A DNA stretch of 64,000 nucleotides from JAXLYE01 sp046351595 (GTDB taxonomy: Bacteria; Myxococcota_A; Polyangia; Palsa-1104; JAEUJZ01): positions 124,001-188,000 of the forward strand of contig JAXLYE010000001.1 in the NCBI GenBank assembly GCA_046351595.1, in the 5' to 3' direction. Both the position numbers and the translations under genes were made by a program. Positions 17,401 through 25,400 of this stretch are shown here, piece after piece. Numbering within the stretch: position 1 is the stretch's first letter; each line of letters opens with the position of its first letter. A model generated the notes under the pieces. It searched no databases. It saw only the letters and a list, made by a program, of their open reading frames with translations, and was not told the DNA's origin.

Positions 17401-19413
17401 GGTCAGCGGCACCGCGAGCATGGCGCCCGGCTGCATCTTCTGCATCAGCGCGCCGCGCTGCACCACCAGCGACAGCGCATCGCGCAGCGACATGACGCCG
17501 GCGAGGCAGGCGGCGACGTACTCGCCCAGCGAGTGGCCGATCATCGCCACCGGCTCCAGGCCGAGCGACATCCACAGCTGCGCCAGCGCGTACTCCAGGA
17601 CGAACAGCGCGGGCTGCGTCACCGCGGTCTGGCCGAGCTGCTGCACCGCGCGCTCGCGCTCCGACTCCTTGGGGAACAAGATGGTGCGCAGGTCGAAGCC
17701 GAGGTGCGGCTTGAGCTGCTCGCAGCACAGGTCGACCTGCGAGCGGAACGTCGGCTCGCGCTGGTACAGGTCGCGGCCCATGTTGACGTACTGCGAGCCC
17801 TGGCCCGAAAACAGGAACACCACACCCGGCGGCCGGCTCGGCGCCTCGCCGGTGAGCAGGCGGCTGGCGTCGCGGCTGCCCAGCCCGGCTGCCGCGTCGG
17901 CGACGTCCGAGCACACGATCAGGCGCCGGTGGCTGAAGGTGCGGCGCCCGAGCTGCAGCGTATACGCGACGTCCGCGAGCTCCAGATCCGGGTGCTCCTT
18001 GAGGTGGCGCGCGAGGTTCGCGGTCGCGGTGTCCAGCGCCGCCGCGCTGCGCGCCGACAGCACGAGCAGCTTCCACGTCTGCCCCGGGTCCGTCGGCAGC
18101 GGCGGCGGCGCCTCCTCGAGCACGAGGTGCGCGTTGGTGCCGCCGACGCCGAGCGAGCTCACGCCGGCGCGGCGCGGCGACAGCGGCTGCGGCCACGGCA
18201 AAAGCTTGGTGTTGACGTAGAAGGGGCTCGCCGGCAGATCGATCTCGGGGTTGGGCGTCTCGAAGTGCAGCGTCGGCGGGATCTGCCCGTGCTGGATCGC
18301 CAGCGCGGCCTTGATCAGGCCCGCGACACCGGCCGCGGTCTCCAGGTGCCCGACGTTGGTCTTGACCGAGCCGAGCGCGCAGTAGCCGCGGCGCTTGGTG
18401 CTGACCTGGAACGCCTGCGACAGCGCCGCCACCTCGATCGGATCACCGACCGGCGTGCCGGTGCCGTGCGCCTCGACGAAGCCGATGGTCTCGGGCGAGA
18501 CGTCGGCCATGGCCAGCGCCTGCGTGATGCAGTCGGCCTGGCCCTGCACGCTCGGCGCGGTGTAGCCGACCTTGTCGGCGCCGTCGTTGTTGACCGACCA
18601 GCCGCGGATCACCGCGACGATCGGATCGCCGTCCTCGACCGCGTCCTCGACGCGCTTGAGCAGCACCACGCCGACGCCGCTGCTGGTCAGCGTGCCCTTG
18701 GCCTTGGCGTCAAAAGAGCGGCAGTGCCCGTCGGGCGAAACCACGAGCCCGGGCAGGTACAGGTAGCCGTTCTTCTGCGGCACCGTGATCGCGACACCGC
18801 CCGCCAGCGCCATGTCGCACTGGAAGTTCATCAGGTTCTGGCACGCCGTCGCCACCGCCACCAGCGACGTCGAGCACATGGTCTGGATGGTGATCGCCGG
18901 GCCGCGCAGGTTCAGCTTGTAGGCGACGCGCGTGGTCAGCGAGTCCTTGTCGTTGGCGATGAAGATCGGGTAGTCGCCGACGCTCTCGCGCAGCGCGTGG
19001 TTGCCGATCAGGTTGTGCGTCAGGTACGTGTTGCCGCCGATGCAGCCGGCGAACACGCCGACCGAGCGGTCGAGCCCCTCGCGCGCGTAGCCGCCGAGCT
19101 CCATCGCCTCCCAGCAGCACTCCAAGAAGATGCGCTGCTGCGGGTCGAGGATCTCGGCCTCGCGCGGGCTGTAGCCGAAGAATCGGGCGTCGAAGCGCTC
19201 GATGTCCGGCAGCATGCCGCGGGCGCGCACGTAGTTCGGGTTGTTGACCAGCTTGGGGCTGATGCCGGCCTCGATCAGCTCCTCGGCCGAGAAGAACGAG
19301 ATGCCCTCGCGCCCGTCGCGGAGCAGCTCCCAGAAGCCGTCGATGTCCTGCGCGCCGGGGAAGCGCCCGACCATGCTGATGATGGCGACCCCGCTGGGTA
19401 GCTCTTTGGTCAC
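14410..19413 (-). CDS. Type I polyketide synthase, KS-AT-KR-DH
   Basis: A 1667-residue PKS. KS: active Cys180 in QTMCSTSLVAV, His in EAHGTGTPVGDP and NVGHLETAAG; the CSTS form is typical of KS domains that accept peptides from an NRPS. AT: GHSLGEYVAA (Ser near 625) and HAFHS, the malonyl-CoA signature. KR: NADPH motif GGLGGIG near 1166 and Ser/Tyr/Asn in CSSLNSVLG and ADYAAANAF. DH: HRVNGRPTLPG near 1423 and HPALLD near 1589. There is no carrier domain; it is in the next protein. The order KR then DH departs from the usual DH-ER-KR. Start is GTG at 19413 with GGAGGGGG about 8 nt upstream; the NRPS stop is 57 bp before it. With the ER it should do a full reductive cycle. Confidence 0.92.
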   Translation of the reverse strand: MTKELPSGVAIISMVGRFPGAQDIDGFWELLRDGREGISFFSAEELIEAGISPKLVNNPNYVRARGMLPDIERFDARFFGYSPREAEILDPQQRIFLECCWEAMELGGYAREGLDRSVGVFAGCIGGNTYLTHNLIGNHALRESVGDYPIFIANDKDSLTTRVAYKLNLRGPAITIQTMCSTSLVAVATACQNLMNFQCDMALAGGVAITVPQKNGYLYLPGLVVSPDGHCRSFDAKAKGTLTSSGVGVVLLKRVEDAVEDGDPIVAVIRGWSVNNDGADKVGYTAPSVQGQADCITQALAMADVSPETIGFVEAHGTGTPVGDPIEVAALSQAFQVSTKRRGYCALGSVKTNVGHLETAAGVAGLIKAALAIQHGQIPPTLHFETPNPEIDLPASPFYVNTKLLPWPQPLSPRRAGVSSLGVGGTNAHLVLEEAPPPLPTDPGQTWKLLVLSARSAAALDTATANLARHLKEHPDLELADVAYTLQLGRRTFSHRRLIVCSDVADAAAGLGSRDASRLLTGEAPSRPPGVVFLFSGQGSQYVNMGRDLYQREPTFRSQVDLCCEQLKPHLGFDLRTILFPKESERERAVQQLGQTAVTQPALFVLEYALAQLWMSLGLEPVAMIGHSLGEYVAACLAGVMSLRDALSLVVQRGALMQKMQPGAMLAVPLTEEQVRPLLSADLSLAAINGPSHCVVAGPIPSIEALDQRLAAQGLRGRRLHTSHAFHSAMMEPMLQAFTERVRRVQLSPPKIRYISNVSGRWIAPQEATDPSYYARQIRGTVRFSPGLELILSEPDRVLLEIGPGAALSILARQHPDPIARRVIVSSLRGVDGATQELQTFLSALGRLWLSGCPVRFDGLYSHERRRRVPLPTYPFERERFWIEPVAQGAEVRPTPAPAKRPKTSDVEGYFYRPSWRALPAPVAVQPRGQQICLLFVNEHPLCARIARRLRQQGHAVTTVRAGTGFGHELLDEYTVGAGSLDDYDLLLRELLQRGRSPSVILHLWNVGERSERESGDGAMRLDGLQEAQDLAYFSLVHLARALGRHVQSEAVRLVVVTSSAVRVQPEEALLRPERALVTGPCRVIPSEYRNVTCVHADVQPPVPGGADEEVLTDRLLGEAFGESPELIVAYRDLQRFALAYRPAQLPRPEGEIPRLRHGGAYLITGGLGGIGMVLAEYLARSYNAKLILLSREGLPDPQEVRAAVLAKDERAVQLGRRIQKVEALERLGSQVMVVRADVSDYAAVKAAVEAAVARFGPIRGIIHAAGVPGGGVIQRRSREASESVLAPKVRGTLVLDALFQQRDLDFFLLCSSLNSVLGGFGQADYAAANAFQDAYASYRSHHSRGLTVAVNWDAWREVGMAVDAARQRGAVEPSAAAPQAVTASQYREIAHPLFERFMRDAHESDIYVTRFGVPRSWVLNEHRVNGRPTLPGTAYLELARAAYEMHLADVRPMELRDVAFLSPLAVEDGHEREVRTVLRRTGQGEECEFTIVSRPDPARDYWQEHARGRLSPLPTTPPARHDIERFLSDTPLVFNEHQIANRPRPIEFGPRWQNLGQVRFGRNQGLALIRLPDAFEGDLDTFMLHPALLDSASGFVAVQNPGHYLPFAYRRVRILRPLPRSLYSYAAFEQVLVGGRQRLHLNLTVMDTSGVVVLEMEDYVLVKVTT

Positions 19414-19470
19414 GGAGCCCCCTCCCCTGCCCGCGTCTGCCGGCTCACTGCCGGCGCCGATGCGTGTAGA

Positions 19471-22400
19471 TCAATCATCTCGTCTCACCTTCCCCTGGCC
19501 CTGGGCGCGCTGCCGCTGCAGGCTCAGGGCTTCCTTCTGACGGCGCCCGCGCTCCTGGCTGCGCAGGAGCTTCTGGCTCTCCTGGTTGGCGTCCCCCTGC
19601 AGATAGCGCGCGAGGGCGCTGATCGTGGGGTACTGGAACAGCACGAGCAGCGGCACGTCGCGCTGCAGGAGCTCGCGCAGCCGCGCGTGCACCTGCGCCA
19701 TGCGCAGCGAGTGCCCGCCGAGGTCGAAGAAGCTGTCGTTGACGCCGATGCGCTCGACGCCCAGCACCTCGGACCAGATGGCGACCAGCTGCGACTCCAG
19801 CGGCGTGCTCGCCGGCTCAAACGCCGCGGTCGAGCGCGGACGCATAAGCGCACGGCGCGCGAGCTGGCCGCGATCCACCTTGCCGTTCGGCGTCTGCGGC
19901 AGCTCCGCGACCGGCACGAACACCGTCGGCAGCATGTAGTCGGGCAGGAGCTGCTGCAGCTGCGCGCGCAGCTGCGGACCGGCCGTCGCCTCCGCGAGCG
20001 CCGGCTCACCCGGGCTGCCGCCCTCGCCGGCGCCCTCACCGGCGCCAGGCTCCGCGGCCGGCACGAAGTAGCCGACCAGCTCGCGGCTGCCGTCGGGCTG
20101 CACCGCGACGACGACCGCGGCGTCGCGCACGCCCGGGCAGGCGCGCAGCGCGCTCTCGATCTCGGCCGGCTCGATGCGCACGCCGCGGACCTTCACCTGA
20201 TCGTCCAGGCGGCCGAGGAACTCGAGCTGACCGTCCGCGCGCCAGCGCCCGAGGTCGCCGGTGCGGTAGAGCCGCGCCTGCGGATCCGCCGAGAACGGAT
20301 CCCGCACGAAGCGCTCGGCCGTGAGCTCGGGCCGGCCCAGGTAGCCGCGGGCCACGCCGACGCCGCCGATGCAGATCTCACCGGCGACGTCCTCGGGCAC
20401 GAGCTGCAGGTTGGGATCCAGGATGTAGACCGCCGCGTTCTGGATCGGGCGGCCGATCGGCGGCTGCAGCTCGCTCGGCTCGCAGCGCGCGACCGTGGTC
20501 CAGACCGTGGCCTCCGTCGGGCCGTAGGCGTTCCACATGATCCGGCCGGGGGCCCAGCGCGCCACGAGCTCGGCCGGGCAGGCCTCGCCGGCGACGATCA
20601 GCGTGCGCAGCTCGGGCAGCTCGGCGGGCGGCAGCGCCGCGAGCACGGACGGCGTGATGGTCAGCGTGTCGATGCGCTGGCCAATCAACAGCTCGATGAG
20701 CTCGGGCCCGGGCAGGGTCTGCTCACGCGGCGCCAGCACCAGCGTGCAGCCGTGCAACAGCGCCATGCAGATCTCGAACACCGAGGCGTCGAAGCTCGGG
20801 CTCGCGAACTGCAGCACGCGGCTGTAGGCATCGAGCGCAAAGGTCTGCGCCTGCGCCGCCGCCAGGTTGCACACGCCGCGGTGCTCGATGAGCACGCCCT
20901 TGGGCCGCCCCGTCGAGCCCGAGGTGTAGATGACGTAGCACAGGTCGGTCGGCGTCGCGGCCCGGGGCGGGCGCTCGGCCGGCTCGGCCTTCTGCCAGGA
21001 CTCGTCGTCGAGGCAGATGGTCTCCTGGCGCGGCTCGGGCAGGCGCTCGAGCAGCCGGCTCTCGGACAAGAGCAGCGGCGCGGCCGAGTCGCGCAGCATC
21101 AGCGCCAGCCGATCGCGCGGGTAGGCCGGATCGAGCGGCACGAACGCCGCCCCCGCCTTGAGGATGCCGAGCAGGCCGGCGCACAGGAGCGGCGAGCGCT
21201 CGACACACAGCGCCACCAGCGAGCCCGGACCGAGCCCGCGGCGGCGCAGCGCGTGCGCCACGCGGTTCGCGGCGACATCGAGCTCGCGGTAGCTGGTGTC
21301 CGTGTCCAGGTAGCGCAGCGCTGGTGACTCCGGTGCGGCATCGACCTGCGCCTCGAACAGCACGTGCACCGTCGTCACGTCCGGGAACGGCGCGGTCGTG
21401 CAGGCCGCCGCGAGCAGGCGCGCGTGCTCGTCGGTGCAGAGCAGCGGCATCAGCGCCACCGGCTGGTCCGGGGCCTCGGTCGCGCTCTCCAGCAGCGTCA
21501 CGTAGTGCCGGGCCATGCGCTGCATGCGCAGCGGCTCAAAGAGCTCGGTGCGGTAGCTGATGCGCCCGACCAGGCCGTGCGGCACCTCGACCAGCTCCAG
21601 GCTGATGTCGAACTTGGCGGCGTCGAGCTCGACGTCGAGCGACGTCATCTCCCAGTCGACCCCGAGCGGCGGCGTCGGCGGATCGAGGATGAAGCCGACG
21701 CGGAACAGCGGCGTCTCGCCGGGCCGCCGCTCCGGGTTCAGCGCCTCGACGATGCGCTCGAACGGCACGTCCTGGTTGTCGAAGGCCTGCAGCGCCACCT
21801 CGCGCACGCGCCGCAGCAGCTGGCGGAACGTCAGCCCGCCCGCAAGCTGTGTGCGCAGCACCAGCGTGTTCGGGAAGAAGCCGCACAGCGGCGCCAGCTC
21901 CGGCCGCTGCCGCCCGGCGGTGACGATGCCGACGACGATATCCGACTGCTCGATGTAGCGGAAGAACAGCGCCTTGAGCGCGGTCAAGAGCGCGATGAAC
22001 AGCGTCGCGCCCTCGCGGTGCGCGAGCCGCCGCAGCTTCTGCGTCAGCTCGAGCGGCACCGACAGGATCTGGCGCGCGCCGCGGAACGTCGGCTGCTGCG
22101 GCGGCGTGTGATCCAGCGGCAGCTGCAGCGTCGGCAGGTTGGGGCCGAGCTGCTGCTTCCAGTAGGCGAGCTGGCGCTCGACGATCTCGCTGGTCAGGAA
22201 GCGCCGCTGCCACAGCGCGAAGTCTACGTACTGGATCGGCAGCTCGGGCAGCGGCGACGGGCGGCCGCCGCTCATGGCCTGGTACAGCTTCGCCAGCTCG
22301 ACGCTGAACACGCTGTAGATCGACAGACCGTCGGCGACGACGTGGTGGAACGTCATGAACAGCCGCGTATCGTCGGGCGCCAGCAGTAGCAGCTGGAAGC

Positions 22401-25400
22401 GCAGCAGCGGCCCCTCGGCCAGATCAAAGGGCAGGTGCGCCTGGTGCGAGCAGAGGCGCAGGAACTCGGCCTCGCGCGCCTCGGGCGTGAGCTCGCGCAG
22501 GTCCACCGCCTTGAGCTTGAACGGCACCGGCGGGTGGATGACCTGGAACGGCTCGCCGTCCTGCGCCTGGAACGTCGTGCGCCACGCCTCGTGGCGGCGC
22601 AGGATCTCGCCGAGCGCGCGCTCCAGCGCCGGGACGTCGACCGCGCCGCGGAAGCGGATCGTGACCGGCTCGTTGTACGACGGCGCGTCGGGCAGCAGAC
22701 GCCCGAGGAACCACAGCCGCTGCTGCGCGAACGACAGCGGCAGCCGCCCCTCGCGCCTGTCCGGCGGCGTGTGCACGATCGCCGGCACCGAGCGGCCGCC
22801 GCGGCCCGGCTGCAGCAGCTCGAGGTGGCGCGCCAGGCCGGCGAGCGTCGGCGCCTCGAACACCGCGCGCATCGGCAGCTCGACGTGGAAGACGTCGCGC
22901 ACGCGGAACAGCGCGCGCGTCACCAGCAGCGAGTGGCCGCCGAGCTCGAAGAAGCTGTCGTTGACGCCGACCTTCTCGACGCCGAGCACCTCGGAGAAGA
23001 TCGCGGCCAGCTCCTCCTCGATGTACGTGCGCGGTGCGACGTACTCGGCGCGCAGCTCGGGGCGCGACTGATCCGGCGCCGGCAGCGCACGGCGATCGAC
23101 CTTGCCGTTGGGCGTCAGCGGCAGCTCGCTCAGCGTGATGAGGTGCGCCGGCACCATGTAGCTCGGCAGCTTCTGCTCAAGCGATGCGCGCAGGCGGCTC
23201 GGCAGCCCGGGCTCGCCCGCCGCGGACCGCGGCACCACGTACGCGACCAGCCGCTTGTCCGACGGCGTGTCCGCGCGCAGCGTGACCACCGCGGCCTGCA
23301 CCTCGGGGTGCTGCCCCAGCGCCTCCTCGATCTCGCCGAGCTCGATGCGGAAGCCGCGGATCTTGATCTGCTGATCGATGCGGCCCAGGTACTCGAGGTT
23401 GCCGTCCGGTCGGTAGCGCACCCAGTCGCCGGAGCGGTACAGGCGGTCGCCGGGCGCGCCCAGCGGATCCGCGATGAAGCGCTCGGCCGACAGCTCGGGG
23501 CGGTTGAGGTAGCCCATCGCGACGCCGGCGCCACCGACGAAGAGCTCGCCCGGGATGCCGATCGGCACGGGCTGCAGCCGGCGGTCGAGCACGCGCGCGC
23601 GCAGGTCCGGGATCGGCACGCCGATGATGCTGCCGGGCTGCTCGCAGTCCGCGGCGGTGATCGGGTAGTACGTCACGTGCACCGTGGTCTCGGTGATGCC
23701 GTACATGTTGATGAGGCGCGGGCGCACGTCACCGTGGCGCTCGAACCACGGCCGCAGCGCGCCGAGGTCCAGCGCCTCGCCGCCGAAGATCACGTGGCGC
23801 AGCGCGAGCGCCGGGGCGGTTGCCGACGGCCCGAGCTCCGCCGCGACGTGCGGCTCGGCCTGCACGAGCTGGTAGAACGCCGACGGCGTCTGGTTCAGCA
23901 CGGTCACGCCCTCGCGGCACAAGAGGCGGTAGAACGCCTCGGGCGAGCGGCTCACCCAGTAGGGCACCACGACCAGCCTGCCGCCGTACAGGAGCGCGCC
24001 CCACAGCTCCCAGACCGAGAAGTCGAAGGCGAACGAGTGGAACAGGCACCACACGTCGCTGGCGTCGAAGCCGAACCAGGCGTCCGTGGCCAGGAACAGG
24101 CGCACGACGTTGCCGTGCGTGACGCGCACGCCCTTGGGCCGGCCCGTCGAGCCCGAGGTGTAGATCACGTAGGCGAGGTGGTGCGGGCGGACCTCGGACG
24201 GTGGCTCGTCGCTCGCGGCGGGCGCGGCGGGCGCGCCGGCCTCGAGCTGGTCGATGCAGACCAGCGCCCCGGTGAAGCTCGGCAGCGACGGCACCAGCTT
24301 GGACTGCGTGACCAGCACCGGCGTCGCGGTGTCCGTGAGCAGGAAGCGCAGCCGATCGCGCGGGTACACCGGATCGAGCGGGACGTAGGCGCCGCCGGCC
24401 TTGAGGATGCCGAGGATGCCGACCACCAGCTCGAGCGAGCGCTCGACGCACAGGCCGACCAGGACGTCGGGGCCGACGCCGAGCGACCGCAGCCTGCGCG
24501 CGAGCGTATTCGAGCGCGCCTCGAGCTCCGCGTAGGTGAGCTGCTGCCCGTCGCAGAGCGCGGCCACCGCGTCCGGCGTGCTCGCCGCCTGCGCGGCGAA
24601 GCGCTCGTGCAGGCACTCGTGGACCGGGAACTCCTGGGCGCCGCCGCTCCACGCCGTGAGCTGGCCGCGCTCCTCACGCGGCAGCAGCGGCGCGGCCAGC
24701 ATCGGCGACTCGGGCGCGGCCACCGCGGCCGCGATCAGGTTCTCGAGGTGGCGCGCCCAGCGCGCGATCGTCGCGGCCTCGAACAGATCGGTGCTGTACT
24801 CGAAGAAGCCGACCAGGCCGTCGGCGCGGCGATCGAGCTGCAGCGACAGGTCGCACATCGCGGTGCCGTTGTGCGCGCCGAAGCGGCTCGCCGAAAATCC
24901 GCGCCCGAGCTCCGGCCCCGGCGGATCGAGCAGGAACAGGACCTGGAACAGCGGGTGCTGGCCGAGGCGACGCTCGGGCCGCAGCGCCTCGACGAGGCGC
25001 TCGAACGGCAGCTCGCGGTGGCTGACCGCGGACAGCACGGTCTCGCGCGTGCGGCGCAGCAGCGTGCGGAACGACGGCGCCTCGCTGAGGTCGACGCGCA
25101 GCACCACGGTGTTGACGAACGGGCCGACCAGGCCCTGCAGCTGCGGCCGATCCTGCAGCGAGACGACACCGGCCACGGCCAGATCCTCCTGCCCGGTGTA
25201 GCGGTGCAAGAGCGCCGCGAACGACGCCAGGAGCGCCATGTACAGCGTCGCGCCCTCGCGCTGCGCCAGCGCGCCCAGCCCGTCGGCCAGCGCCGGCGGC
25301 AGATGCAGCGGCAGGCGCGCGCCGCGGAAGCTGCCGCGCGCCGGGCGCGGGTGATCCGTGGGCAGCTGCAGCGCCGGCAGATCCGCGAGCTGGCGGCGCC

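Noticed and set aside
14491..19401. A 1636-codon open frame on the plus strand
   Set aside because: It is antisense to the PKS gene and results from high GC; product is Arg/Ala/His-rich low complexity. The minus frame has complete PKS motifs.
14410..19413. Interpretation as a PUFA or heterocyst-glycolipid synthase
   Set aside because: There is no tandem carrier array, and the preceding NRPS with docking tail and the CSTS-type KS fit a hybrid assembly line better.
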